Shown: positions 35,438 to 44,412, counted from the first letter of the stretch. The stretch is 64,000 nucleotides of DNA from Scatavimonas merdigallinarum (GCA_018713055.1 DVFW01000042.1:48592-112591); one strand, 5' to 3'. Notes: a model not told the origin generated them from the sequence alone. Numbers and translations: made by a program.

Positions 35438-35983
35438 CTATCCGTTGCTTTGCATTTTAAACAGGCGGTTTGCAAGGTGTGTGCGTTCCAGAAGCGCCGT
35501 AAGCGGCAGCCCCAGCACAATACAAACGCCCAGTTCCCCCAGCGCGACCAGCCCCGCCTGTAAAAGGAAGCTTGTTATATGGAAGCCCCCCTCTATGAAG
35601 AACAGCTCGATTTCCAGGCCGATAATCACACCGTTGAACAAAGCGGGCATCAACGCTGGCAGAACCGGCGCGCCCTTTATACGGATATGGCGCAGCCTGT
35701 ACATACAAATTGCACAAAGCAGGGTGGCAAGCGAACCGAAGAACATATCTATGGGCAGGGCGCCCAGGCTTACTAAATTTGCAAGCGCACATCCGACCGT
35801 AAGGCCGGGAATTGCAGCGGGTGTAAAAAGAGCAAGCATGGTCAGCGCTTCTGAAAAGCGAAATTGCACAGCCATAGAGGTTGTCCCTGGAAGAAAAAGC
35901 TCCTGCGCGTAGGTCAGTACGGTGTACAATGCCGCTATTACAGCGGCTTGCGCCAGATAAAGCGCGGTTTTGTTTTTTGACAT
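35438..35983 (-). CDS. queT: QueT family queuosine-precursor transporter (ECF S component)
   Basis: The start MSKNKTALYLAQAAVIAALY at 35983 lies 7 bases after GGAGGG. The 181-residue product has about six membrane helices and the QueT pattern: LYTVLTYAQ, the QFRFSEALTMLALFTPAAIPG stretch (read in parts) and GCALANLVSLG. QueT imports preQ0/preQ1-type precursors as an ECF S component; the A, A' and T parts are not in this window. The riboswitch in its leader supports the substrate. Confidence 0.9.
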   Translation of the reverse strand: MSKNKTALYLAQAAVIAALYTVLTYAQELFLPGTTSMAVQFRFSEALTMLALFTPAAIPGLTVGCALANLVSLGALPIDMFFGSLATLLCAICMYRLRHIRIKGAPVLPALMPALFNGVIIGLEIELFFIEGGFHITSFLLQAGLVALGELGVCIVLGLPLTALLERTHLANRLFKMQSNG

Positions 35984-35990
35984 AAAAAAT

Positions 35991-36034
35991 CCCTCCGTAG
36001 TTTTGTTTTTAGTCTGGATGTTGCGACAGACCAC
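35991..36034 (-). promoter_or_regulatory. preQ1-I riboswitch upstream of queT
   Basis: On the minus strand the leader shows stem GTCTG / CAGAC closing a loop that begins TCGCA, followed by TAAAAACAAAACTACGGAGG. This matches the preQ1 class I aptamer (the Thermoanaerobacter tengcongensis aptamer has the same TCGCA loop and an A-rich AACAAAAC tail). The 3' tail includes the ribosome binding site GGAGG, so ligand should block translation initiation of queT. Genetic location ahead of a queuosine-precursor transporter agrees. Confidence 0.88.
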
Positions 36035-36104
36035 GTAAAAACGCAATAATAAGCATACAACACAACGACATATTTTGCAAGCCTACCGTATAAAAAGGCG
36101 TACA

Positions 36105-36144
36105 AACCGAAACCGCCGCCCCATATGGGACGGCGGTTCCGGTT
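36105..36144 (-). terminator. Terminator after the small 36183 gene
   Basis: Stem AACCGGAACCGCCGTCCC with near-perfect partner around an ATAT loop; the minus-strand tail is only moderately T-rich (GGTTTGT). It lies 39 bases after the gene's stop. Confidence 0.6.
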
Positions 36145-36182
36145 AGGATTTCTTGAAATAATGGTAAAACAAAATGTGAGAA

Positions 36183-36449
36183 TTAATCAATTTCAGCTTC
36201 TCCGGTATCCCCGAGAAGGTTGAATCGGAACAGCTTGCGTTCGTCATCCTTGTTTTCGCATACGATATAAGCCTCGGCAATTTTGCCGCCTTCAATAAGC
36301 TGTGTTAAACCTACTAACTGGCAAAGCTTGCTTTTGAGATTCAAATGATCTCCCTCGCGTGTTACGAGGTACACATTGCCCTCGCAAGTGTCAAGCACGG
36401 CGAGGAATGCGGTTACATCGATGTCGTGTAATTCAAGAATCGGTGACAT
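36183..36449 (-). CDS. Small conserved clostridial protein of unknown function
   Basis: The start at 36449 has AAGGAGG upstream; a longer frame begins within that site. The 88-residue product is acidic and soluble: ELHDIDVTAFLAVLDTCEGN, then LNLKSKLCQLVGLTQLIEGG and AYIVCENKDDERKLFRFNL. Similar short proteins recur in clostridial genomes; I know no proven function. It has a near-consensus promoter and its own terminator, so it is a single-gene unit likely well expressed. Confidence 0.75.
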   Translation of the reverse strand: MSPILELHDIDVTAFLAVLDTCEGNVYLVTREGDHLNLKSKLCQLVGLTQLIEGGKIAEAYIVCENKDDERKLFRFNLLGDTGEAEID

Positions 36450-36554
36450 AAAAAATTCCTCCTTCATATACTTATGAATTTTTGCGTGCCTACTTTGATT
36501 TTGCTTCTCATTTCGGTTGTGTATAGAAACGGGTACACCGCACCCGTTGACTAT

Positions 36555-36582
36555 ATTATAGCACCGAATTCAGAAATGTCAA
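36555..36582 (-). promoter_or_regulatory. Promoter of the 36183 gene
   Basis: On the minus strand TTGACA, 16 bases, then TATAAT with a preceding TGC. The ~100-base leader can fold ACGGGT/ACCCGT (36528-36547). The rest of the gap to 36806 is AT-rich with nothing supported. Confidence 0.75.
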
Positions 36583-36806
36583 CAAAAAGAAGGAAAAATT
36601 TTTGGTATAAATAACCTGAACAATGGGTAAACTGCATGAATAACAAAAATATAATTGTGCAATGATAACAAAAACAAAAGAAAAATTTTGCTTTTCTATA
36701 TTTTTATACTTGTTTCTTTAACCAGTTTGTACGTCTTTCTATTTTGTATGCAAGAGGATTTGGTAAATCTTACAAATTTTTGCCTGAAATTTTGGTATGC
36801 CAAAAA

Positions 36807-37475
36807 TTACAAAGATTTTCCATCTAAAATGCATATATTTCTTTGCGCTTTTTGCGCCAAATTTATATCATGTGTGATTAGTATAACAGTTTTTCCTTTG
36901 GAATGCAAGCTAAAAAGTATATTTATTATATCGTCCCCGGAATGTTTGTCCAAATTTCCGGTTGGCTCGTCTGCAAGAATAACCGGCGGGCTTGCTGCAA
37001 TTGCTCTGGCGATTGCCACGCGCTGCTGCTGCCCGCCTGAAAGCTGAGAAGGCCGGTGGTGTATTCTCTTTTCCAGCCCTACGCAGCAAAGCGCATCATA
37101 TGCAAGATTTCTGCGCTCTTTCTTTTTTATGCCGCGGTAGGAAAGCGGCAGTTCCACGTTTTCCAGTGCGGTAAGCGTTGGAATCAGATTAAAGCTCTGG
37201 AAAACAAAACCGATCAGCCGGTTGCGCACATAGGACAGTTCATTTTCCTTCATGCCGGCTACGTTTTTTCCATTTAAATAGTATACGCCCTCCTCCGGCG
37301 TGTCAAGGCAGCCAAGGATGTTCATAAGGGTAGACTTACCGGAGCCGGATTTCCCCACAATGGCAATTAGCTCGCCTTGATCTATATGCAGGCTTATGTT
37401 GTCAAGCGCACGGATCTGCTCACTTCCTGACCGGTAAATTTTACTGATATTTTTTAGTTCAATTAAATGCTCCAC
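36807..37475 (-). CDS. Orphan ABC transporter ATP-binding protein (MacB/LolD class)
   Basis: A 222-residue ATPase with a GTG start. Walker A GKSGSGKST, Q-loop GFVFQSFNLI, signature LSGGQQQR, Walker B VILADEPTGNLD and switch LITHDI are intact. This class normally sits next to an FtsX-type permease, but none is found on either side: the gap downstream to 36582 has no permease. It may serve a permease encoded elsewhere. Confidence 0.9.
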   Translation of the reverse strand: MEHLIELKNISKIYRSGSEQIRALDNISLHIDQGELIAIVGKSGSGKSTLMNILGCLDTPEEGVYYLNGKNVAGMKENELSYVRNRLIGFVFQSFNLIPTLTALENVELPLSYRGIKKKERRNLAYDALCCVGLEKRIHHRPSQLSGGQQQRVAIARAIAASPPVILADEPTGNLDKHSGDDIINILFSLHSKGKTVILITHDINLAQKAQRNICILDGKSL

Positions 37476-37583
37476 CGGCGGACGCCCCCTTGTTTTTATG
37501 TTGTATTTTTATTGTGTCCCGGTACAGAAAATAATATGAAGGGAAATTTGACAGGCGTGCTGTAATGTGCAGGGGAATTTTTG

Positions 37584-37613
37584 TTGTACATTTTTCTTTT
37601 TTGCGTGTATAAT
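37584..37613 (+). promoter_or_regulatory. Promoter of the phosphohexomutase operon
   Basis: TTGTAC, 18 bases, TATAAT, 33 bases before the start codon. Confidence 0.6.
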
Positions 37614-37646
37614 GACAATAAATAAAGAAAAAGGACGGAAAAAGCA

Positions 37647-39158
37647 ATGCACAATGATTTTTGGAAACAATTAAAAAGCGGGACGGACGTCCGCGGTGTG
37701 GCAAGCGAGGGCATACCGGGGCAAAGTGTTAATCTCACGGATGAGGCCGTTGGAAAGATAACCGGCGCATACGTTTTGTGGCTGACGGAAAAAACGGGAA
37801 AAGAAGCAGGAAAGCTAACCGTTGCAGTTGGCAGGGATTCGAGGATATCCGGCCCCCGTATAACCGGGGTTGTAACCCGGACCCTTGCAGACAGCGGGGT
37901 TACTGTGCTTGACTGCGGCCTTGCTTCGACTCCGTCCATGTTTATGACAACCGTAGACCTTGCCTGCGACGGCGCGGTGCAGGTTACGGCCAGCCATCAT
38001 CCGTTCAACCGCAACGGCCTGAAATTTTTTACACGCCAGGGAGGATTGGAAGGATGCGATATAGAAACAATTCTTTCCTGCGCGCAGGATGGCAGGGCGC
38101 CCCGGAAAACCGGTGGAGGCATGGTTAAAAAGGTGGATTATATGCGCAGCTATGCGAAACGTCTGCGTGAAATGATATGCAACGCAGTTATGGCCCCGGA
38201 TTATGCACGCCCGCTTGCAGGATTTAAAATTGTAGTGGATGCAGGCAACGGCGCAGGCGGTTTTTATGCAACACAGGTGCTGGAGCCGTTGGGGGCAGAT
38301 GTTTCCGACAGCCAGTTCCTAGAACCGGACGGCATGTTTCCAAACCATGTCCCAAACCCGGAGGATGAAACTGCCATGCGCGCCGTGTGCCAGGCGGTAC
38401 AACATGCAAAGGCCGACCTGGGCGTGATTTTTGACACGGATGTTGACCGGGGCGGGGCCGTAGATGCAAACGGAAAAGAGATTAACCGCAACCGCCTGGT
38501 AGCGATGGCCGCAGCAATTGCTCTGGAGGATAATGCTGGGGGGACAATTGTAACGGATTCCATTACTTCAAGCGGGCTCAAGAATTTTATAGAAAACGAG
38601 CTTGGAGGGAAGCACTGCCGGTTTAAAAGAGGCTATAAAAATGTAATTAATAAGGCTTTGGAGCTCAACGCAGCGGGCGTTAACTGCCCCCTTGCAATTG
38701 AAACGTCCGGCCATGCGGCCATGCGTGAAAATTATTTTCTTGACGACGGCGCTTATTTATGCACAAAAATTATTATTAAGATGGCGCAGTTGCGGCGGCA
38801 GGGAAAAAAACTGGAGGACATGATTGCCGCTTTACAGGAACCGGTAGAAAGCAGGGAAATTCGCCTGCGGATTACACAAAGTGATTTTAAGGCGTGCGGA
38901 ACCCGTATTTTGAGCCGTTTGCTTGCCTATGCAGAAAAGCAAAGCGGTTGGCAAATTGCACCGGACAGTGCGGAGGGCGTGCGGGTATCTTTTGGAAAGG
39001 GGGAGGGCGACGGCTGGTTTTTGCTGCGTCTGAGCGTGCATGACCCGATTATGCCCTTAAATATAGAAAGCGATGTAAAAGGCGGCGTGGATAAGATTTT
39101 GGGCAAGATTGCGGCGTTTTTAAAAATGTGCGACGGGCTTGATACATCCGCTCTGTAA
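37647..39158 (+). CDS. Phosphohexomutase (phosphomannomutase/phosphoglucomutase family)
   Basis: A 503-residue protein of the alpha-D-phosphohexomutase superfamily: N-terminal GTDVRGVAS, VGRDSRISGPRI, catalytic serine loop TASHHPFNRNGLKFF, metal loop FDTDVDRGG, sugar loop AIETSGHAAMRENYF, and a C-terminal phosphate-binding part with SDVKGG. It moves phosphate between C1 and C6 of glucose or mannose. The catalytic serine is present, but the motif has HHP where most have HNP, and the metal loop is DTDVDR rather than DGDGDR. Substrate is therefore not certain. It is followed after 11 bases by an HD protein. Confidence 0.85.
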   Translation: MHNDFWKQLKSGTDVRGVASEGIPGQSVNLTDEAVGKITGAYVLWLTEKTGKEAGKLTVAVGRDSRISGPRITGVVTRTLADSGVTVLDCGLASTPSMFMTTVDLACDGAVQVTASHHPFNRNGLKFFTRQGGLEGCDIETILSCAQDGRAPRKTGGGMVKKVDYMRSYAKRLREMICNAVMAPDYARPLAGFKIVVDAGNGAGGFYATQVLEPLGADVSDSQFLEPDGMFPNHVPNPEDETAMRAVCQAVQHAKADLGVIFDTDVDRGGAVDANGKEINRNRLVAMAAAIALEDNAGGTIVTDSITSSGLKNFIENELGGKHCRFKRGYKNVINKALELNAAGVNCPLAIETSGHAAMRENYFLDDGAYLCTKIIIKMAQLRRQGKKLEDMIAALQEPVESREIRLRITQSDFKACGTRILSRLLAYAEKQSGWQIAPDSAEGVRVSFGKGEGDGWFLLRLSVHDPIMPLNIESDVKGGVDKILGKIAAFLKMCDGLDTSAL

Positions 39159-39169
39159 GGAAAATTGAC

Positions 39170-39658
39170 ATGGACACACAAATAATTTTACGTGCAATGT
39201 GCACTTTTTTTGGGAAGGATATAAAACGGGTTAATCATTTACTGAAGGTATATGCCTTTGCGCAGATGATTGGAAAAGCGCAGGGCCTTGACGACCACAC
39301 GCAGCAGATTGTAGAAGCGGCCGCCGCGGTTCATGATATAGGGATTAAGGAAAGCGAGCGCAAATATGGCAGCAGCGCAGGAAAGTACCAGGAGCAGGAA
39401 GGGCCGCAATTGGCAAAGGAGCTGCTTGCTTCTTTACAGTGCAATCCTCAGGTCATACAACGGGTTTGCTATCTGGTAGCGCGCCATCATACTTATGATG
39501 GGGTAGACGGGATGGATTATCGCATATTGCTGGAAGCAGATTTTCTTGTAAACGCTTTTGAGGATGGTTTATCGGAGCGTGCGCTTTATCAGGCAAAACG
39601 GAAAATTTTTCGAACAGATGCGGGAAAAGCGCTTCTGAAGGATTTGTATGGCGTATAA
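39170..39658 (+). CDS. HD-domain hydrolase
   Basis: A 162-residue protein with the HD fold: first His region NHLLKVYAFAQM, HD pair AAVHDIGIKESE, ARHHTYDGVDGMDYRILLEADFLVN with the last Asp. It probably cleaves a phosphate ester or nucleotide; no partner domain shows the substrate. It follows the phosphohexomutase and precedes the AraC gene by 12 bases, suggesting one transcript. Confidence 0.8.
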   Translation: MDTQIILRAMCTFFGKDIKRVNHLLKVYAFAQMIGKAQGLDDHTQQIVEAAAAVHDIGIKESERKYGSSAGKYQEQEGPQLAKELLASLQCNPQVIQRVCYLVARHHTYDGVDGMDYRILLEADFLVNAFEDGLSERALYQAKRKIFRTDAGKALLKDLYGV

Positions 39659-39670
39659 GGAGGCGGGAAA

Positions 39671-40552
39671 ATGGATGTCGACAACAAAAAACGCGAACTA
39701 AAAAGCCACGGGACATTTTTGCTTCCGCTGGAATTTTACGATTGCAATAACAGGGTATATAAGGATTGTTATATGCACTGGCATAAGGAAATGGAAATAA
39801 TTTATGTGCAGCAGGGCCAAATGCATGTTCGGATTAACGATACCGTTACCGACGGAAAAGCAGGAGATTTTATCTGTGTACCTCCGGAGCAGGTGCACCA
39901 TATTAAAAGCGGGGAAGAACCGCTTTTGTTTCGGTCGCTTGTTTTTGACATAAAGATGTTGGGCGGTGCGTCCGGCGAATTTTGCCAAAAAGAAGTTGCA
40001 GAGCCAATTGCAACCCGACAGATAGAGATCTCCAGTAAAATTTCGCCCGGGCAAGAAAATTACCGGCAGATTAAAGACGCCTTTTTTGCGTTGGTGACAT
40101 GTAGCAGAGAAAAACCTGCGTTTTACCAGCTGAAAGCAAAATACTTGGTTTTACAGATGTTTTATGAGATTTTAGACGGCGGCCACTACAGCCGCAGCCG
40201 GTATAGCTCCAACAAGGCATCTATAGCGGTAAAGACCGTTTTGGATTATATTGAAAACCATTACAGCGAAGACATTACGGTCAAGGAGCTTGCGCAGCAG
40301 GTGCATTACAACGAATCCTACTTTATGCGCACATTCAAAAAATATACGGGCAGAACACTTGTGGAGTATCTGACGGATTTCCGGTTGGATAAATCCAAGG
40401 AATTTCTTTTGCAGGATGGCTGCACCATTGAAGCAGCGGCATTCCGGGCGGGTTTTTCTTCTACCAGCTATTTTACAAGCAAATTTCGGGAGGCGTTCCG
40501 TATAACGCCCAGCGAATTTCGCAAGCTTTACAACAAAGAGGAAATGCAATAA
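39671..40552 (+). CDS. AraC family regulator with cupin sensor
   Basis: A 293-residue protein. Residues 20-100 form an N-terminal cupin (MHWHKEMEIIYVQQGQM; GDFICVPPEQVHHIKSG), which likely binds a sugar. Residues 190-290 are the two AraC helix-turn-helix motifs: DITVKELAQQVHYNESYFMR, and TIEAAAFRAGFSSTSYFTS with REAFRITPSEFRK. AGGAGG precedes the ATG. It stands just upstream of the surface carbohydrate genes and could control them. Confidence 0.9.
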   Translation: MDVDNKKRELKSHGTFLLPLEFYDCNNRVYKDCYMHWHKEMEIIYVQQGQMHVRINDTVTDGKAGDFICVPPEQVHHIKSGEEPLLFRSLVFDIKMLGGASGEFCQKEVAEPIATRQIEISSKISPGQENYRQIKDAFFALVTCSREKPAFYQLKAKYLVLQMFYEILDGGHYSRSRYSSNKASIAVKTVLDYIENHYSEDITVKELAQQVHYNESYFMRTFKKYTGRTLVEYLTDFRLDKSKEFLLQDGCTIEAAAFRAGFSSTSYFTSKFREAFRITPSEFRKLYNKEEMQ

Positions 40553-40558
40553 ATTAAA

Positions 40559-40597
40559 AGCCAAAGCGGTTTGTTGATGCCGTCTTGGCTTTAATTT
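40559..40597 (+). terminator. Weak terminator after araC-type gene
   Basis: AAAGCCAA / TTGGCTTT with imperfect inner pairing followed by TAATTTTTG. Confidence 0.45.
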
Positions 40598-40659
40598 TTG
40601 CAAAAAATCAGGATTTTAATACTTCATGTCAGTATATTAATACCATTATTTGATTGATA

Positions 40660-40668
40660 TGTTATAAT
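40660..40668 (+). promoter_or_regulatory. Extended -10 promoter of the dockerin esterase
   Basis: TGTTATAAT lies 108 bases before the start codon; no clear -35 box. Confidence 0.5.
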
Positions 40669-40776
40669 TATTTTGTAAAAAAAGCTTAATGTCATTGGAA
40701 AGGATGATGTGTATAGCAATTTATTGGAACGGTGTTACAAAAGGTGTGAAAATCCAGATGAGAAGGAGAGTTGAAA

Positions 40777-42873
40777 ATGACAAGAAAGCACAGAAAAATC
40801 CTCAGCATTTTTTTAGCTGCCGTTTTGTTGATTACAAGCGGATGCCTTTCAGCGTTTCATGTTTCTGCCGCAGAAGTTCTTTATGGCGACGCGGACGGAA
40901 ATGGAAAGGTAGAAGTGCAGGACGTATTATGTATGCAGAAGTATATTGCCAAGGCAATTTCAGCGGATGAAATAGACCTTGTTGCGGCAAACGTTACTGT
41001 GGGGGATCAGGATGTGAACACGCAGGACGTACTGTATGTGCAGCAGTTTATCGCAAAGGCTATTGACCGTTTTCCAATTGAAAATGAGCCTGCAGACACA
41101 GTAAAGCTTATTTTCAATGTAACAATACCAGAGGTTCTGCCGGAAGACGCAAACGTAAGTATTGGTTCGAACTTAAACGGTTGGGATCCGGGAGATACGG
41201 AATGGTTTGCAGAAAAGATTGACGATCTGCATTACAGGCTGGAAAAAGATATAGACGCAGAATATGTGGGTACGACGATTGAATACAAGTGGACCGTGCA
41301 GATGGAAGGCCAGCAAAACGTATGGTCGCAAGTAGAAGGCGGCGCAACGGGCGGGGATATTGACAACAGGACCTATGAGGTACAGGCCGGAGTCAACGAG
41401 ATCAACGACACGGTTGCCATGTTCCGTTCTCTTACAGGGCAGACCACCGTTGTAGGCGGAACGCTTGAAACCTTTACGATTGTCATGGAACCATATGAGG
41501 ATGGCCGCGAAAGGACAATCCGCGTATGGTTGCCGGATGGATACGATCCGGAAGATACAGAAAAGCGTTATCCTGTTTTGTACATGCAGGATGGACAAAA
41601 CGTGTTTGACGCCTATACCTCCTTTGCAGGGGAATGGGAAGTGGACGAAGCGATCAGCGATATGATCGCAGGCGGATATGAAGGCGCCATAGTAGTAGGG
41701 ATTGACAACGGCCCAGAGCGTATGGCAGAATACTGCCCCGACGACTGGCCGGGCTCCGACCAGACAGAATCGGGCAGCACCTACGCACGGTTTATCGTAG
41801 AGACGCTTAAACCATATATAGATACACATTACAATACAAAGACCGACAAGGAAAGCACAACGGTGGGCGGAAGCTCCATGGGCGGGCTGATTTCCTATTA
41901 TATCGGCACCGAATACCCGGATGTGTTTGGCAACGTGCTGGTATTTTCACCGTCGTTCCAGCTGTTTGGGGAAGACAATGTAGCACAGATGATTGCCAGC
42001 CAGGATTTCTCTGACCCGGATTTACAGCCGCGTTACTTCATTTATGCAGGCGGGTCTGGTGGCGAATCGGGCATTACGCCGTATGTGGATTTTGTAAAGA
42101 ATGCGATGGTTGAAAACGGGTATCCGGAAGAAAAGATCAATACCCTGGTGGATGAATCACAACCGCACAGTGAAAGCGCATGGGCCAAGTATTTCCCGCA
42201 GGCATACAGCTGGCTTGTCGGGTTTGAAGGAGCGCCTCCGGTAGAAAAGGATTATTACAGAATTTATCTGGATACGTCGTATTCCGACTGGACGCAGGCG
42301 TACATATGCATGTGGATCGGTGGGGAAAACATAGTGCCGATGACGCCGGTGGAGGGACAGGAAGACGTATATTATTACGACCTGCCCAACGGACAGACGG
42401 AGTTCATGTTCCGTGCGGACGACGATTTGTCGCAGTGGGGTTCCAAATCTTCAGAAAACGTGCAGTTCAGGCCGGCAAATGAAAACATGGTCTATACGTT
42501 TACATCAGGCGGCGGAGAAGAGAAATACGCGGGCGAATGGATGCCCTATACGCCGCCGCAGAAGGAAACATACCGGGTTTACTTTGACGTGTCTGCATCC
42601 GACTGGACGGAAGCGTATATTTGCATGTGGATCGGCGGGGAAAACTATGTATCGATGACGCCGGTAGAAGGGCAGGAAGGCGTATTTTACTATGACCTTC
42701 CCAGCGAGCAGGTAGAATTTCTGCTCAGAGCGGACCTCGACTTCTCCCAGTGGGGAGCGAAATCGTCTGTCAATATTACATTTACACCGGAAAATGAGAA
42801 CATGGTTTATGTGTTTGACCCGGGCGACGGCGTTTCAAAATATAGCGGCCAGTGGCAGGAATATACGCCGTAA
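40777..42873 (+). CDS. Dockerin-bearing secreted esterase with carbohydrate-binding modules
   Basis: The ATG at 40777 has AAGGAG 8 bases upstream. The 698-residue protein starts with a signal peptide (FLAAVLLITSGCLSAF). Residues ~35-95 form a dockerin-like repeat pair: DADGNGKVEVQDVLCMQKYI is canonical; the second loop (VGDQDVNTQDVLYVQQFI) is degenerate. Then a CBM20-like module (~100-210), an EsteraseD-type alpha/beta hydrolase (~225-485; LYMQDGQNVFDAY, nucleophile GGSSMGGLISYY, and a late His), and two near-identical modules of ~80 residues (each with AYICMWIGGEN and SQWG), which look like starch-binding CBM25/26 repeats. A dockerin implies docking to a cohesin such as those encoded nearby. 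Confidence 0.8.
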   Translation: MTRKHRKILSIFLAAVLLITSGCLSAFHVSAAEVLYGDADGNGKVEVQDVLCMQKYIAKAISADEIDLVAANVTVGDQDVNTQDVLYVQQFIAKAIDRFPIENEPADTVKLIFNVTIPEVLPEDANVSIGSNLNGWDPGDTEWFAEKIDDLHYRLEKDIDAEYVGTTIEYKWTVQMEGQQNVWSQVEGGATGGDIDNRTYEVQAGVNEINDTVAMFRSLTGQTTVVGGTLETFTIVMEPYEDGRERTIRVWLPDGYDPEDTEKRYPVLYMQDGQNVFDAYTSFAGEWEVDEAISDMIAGGYEGAIVVGIDNGPERMAEYCPDDWPGSDQTESGSTYARFIVETLKPYIDTHYNTKTDKESTTVGGSSMGGLISYYIGTEYPDVFGNVLVFSPSFQLFGEDNVAQMIASQDFSDPDLQPRYFIYAGGSGGESGITPYVDFVKNAMVENGYPEEKINTLVDESQPHSESAWAKYFPQAYSWLVGFEGAPPVEKDYYRIYLDTSYSDWTQAYICMWIGGENIVPMTPVEGQEDVYYYDLPNGQTEFMFRADDDLSQWGSKSSENVQFRPANENMVYTFTSGGGEEKYAGEWMPYTPPQKETYRVYFDVSASDWTEAYICMWIGGENYVSMTPVEGQEGVFYYDLPSEQVEFLLRADLDFSQWGAKSSVNITFTPENENMVYVFDPGDGVSKYSGQWQEYTP

Positions 42874-42926
42874 ATACAATAATAAGGGCAATACCAGCTT
42901 TTGTTTATACCTCCAATAAATGATGG

Positions 42927-42962
42927 CGCAAAATGGCAGGGGAAAACCTCTGCCGTTTTGCG
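42927..42962 (+). terminator. Hairpin after the esterase gene
   Basis: A 16-base stem (CGCAAAA to TTTTGCG with wobble pairs) lies 54 bases after the stop. It lacks a T-run, so terminator activity is uncertain. A second pairing, GCTGGC/GCCAGC with inner ATGCT/AGCAT, lies at about 43088-43136. No gene is seen in the 406-base gap. Confidence 0.4.
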
Positions 42963-43175
42963 TATAAAGTAGCAAAAACAGCGGGTGTACGCAGAGGTAT
43001 TTTTGCGATTTTTATGGAGTTGCGTTGCCCATGTATCTGCACGCATAATTTCCATACTTCTTAAATAAACAGGAAGAAAAGAAAAAGCTGGCACAATGCT
43101 GCAAGGCGCAGAGCATGTTTTATTTAAAAAGCCAGCGCCCGGATAAAATAAGCTATACAAAATAACAGGCGGCGC

Positions 43176-43204
43176 TTGTATTTATACGCTTCATACGATA
43201 TAAT
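43176..43204 (+). promoter_or_regulatory. Promoter of galE
   Basis: TTGTAT, 17 bases, TATAAT. The leader holds a small CAGGC/GCCTG hairpin before the AGGAGG. Confidence 0.72.
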
Positions 43205-43279
43205 CAATAAAACTATAAGGCCTACAGGCGAAAAAGCCTGCAACATTATAAACATGCAATATGCAGGAGGAAATATCGT

Positions 43280-44293
43280 ATGAAAATTTTACTTACAGGC
43301 GGCGCGGGCTATATAGGCAGCCATACCTGTGTAGAACTGCTCGGCGTGGGACATCAGGTTGTCATTGCAGACAATTTTAGCAACAGCAAGCCCGAGGTTT
43401 TGCAGCGCATATATGAAATTACCGGAAAAAAGGTACCGGTATACCACATTGATATAGCTGACTTTACAGCAATGGACCGTATGTTTGAGGAACAAAGCTT
43501 TGATGCGGTAATCCATTTTGCGGGACTCAAAGCGGTGGGAGAATCCGTACAGCTTCCTTTGCGCTATTACCGCAATAATCTGGACACTGCGCTTACCCTG
43601 CTTGAAGTCATGGAAAAGCATCATGTCAGCCGCATTGTATTTAGTTCCTCTGCAACGGTTTACGGTGTACCGGAAAGAGTCCCTTTGGTAGAGGGAATGC
43701 CTACCGGCTGTACAAACCCCTATGGCTGGACCAAATATATGATCGAGCAGATCCTGACAGACGCCGCAAAGGCAAACCCAGCGCTAAGTGTGGTGTTGCT
43801 TCGCTATTTTAACCCGATCGGCGCGCATGAAAGCGGACGTCTGGGAGAGGACCCAAACGGTATTCCAAACAATTTGCTGCCGTATATTACGCAGGTGGCC
43901 GCAGGACGCCTCAAAGAACTTGGCGTGTTTGGAAACGATTATCCTACCAAAGACGGAACAGGCGTGCGCGACTATATCCATGTGACAGACCTTGCAAAGG
44001 GGCATGTATGTGCAATTGCATATGCAGCCGCCCACAGCGGCACGGAAATTTTCAACCTGGGGACAGGTACAGGCTACAGTGTGCTGGAGATTATAAGGGC
44101 CTTTGAAAAGGTAAACGGCGTACAGATCCCGTATAGGATCAAGCCAAGAAGAAGCGGCGATATTGCGGCCTGTTATGCAGACGCGACAAAAGCGTTAGAA
44201 AAAATGGGCTGGAAGACGGAAAAAAGCATAGAAGAGATGTGCCGGGACGCATGGAATTGGCAGAAAAACAATCCAAATGGCTACAGTAACTAA
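43280..44293 (+). CDS. galE: UDP-glucose 4-epimerase
   Basis: A 337-residue short-chain dehydrogenase-type epimerase. The NAD loop is LLTGGAGYIGSHTCVEL. The catalytic parts are FSSSATVYG and the YxxxK motif in YGWTKYMIEQ, and NPIGAHESGRLGEDP is the typical GalE segment. It interconverts UDP-glucose and UDP-galactose, feeding glycan building. AGGAGG precedes the ATG. It is monocistronic and sits among surface carbohydrate genes. Confidence 0.97.
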   Translation: MKILLTGGAGYIGSHTCVELLGVGHQVVIADNFSNSKPEVLQRIYEITGKKVPVYHIDIADFTAMDRMFEEQSFDAVIHFAGLKAVGESVQLPLRYYRNNLDTALTLLEVMEKHHVSRIVFSSSATVYGVPERVPLVEGMPTGCTNPYGWTKYMIEQILTDAAKANPALSVVLLRYFNPIGAHESGRLGEDPNGIPNNLLPYITQVAAGRLKELGVFGNDYPTKDGTGVRDYIHVTDLAKGHVCAIAYAAAHSGTEIFNLGTGTGYSVLEIIRAFEKVNGVQIPYRIKPRRSGDIAACYADATKALEKMGWKTEKSIEEMCRDAWNWQKNNPNGYSN

Positions 44294-44383
44294 TTTATAA
44301 ACATAAAATTTGTGCAATATATCCCATAAATCAAGATAAAAAAATTTTTAAGGATTTATATTCTGTAAAATTTCAAAAAATCG

Positions 44384-44412
44384 TTGCATTTTTGTTAAGG
44401 TTGTTATATAAT
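44384..44412 (+). promoter_or_regulatory. Promoter of the scaffoldin-like gene
   Basis: TTGCAT, 17 bases, TATAAT, 44 bases before the start codon; similar boxes precede the other surface genes downstream. Confidence 0.75.

Noticed and set aside
36655..37047. 130-codon plus-strand frame
   Set aside because: Antisense to the ABC ATPase and AT-rich gap; hydrophobic by chance, no ribosome binding site.
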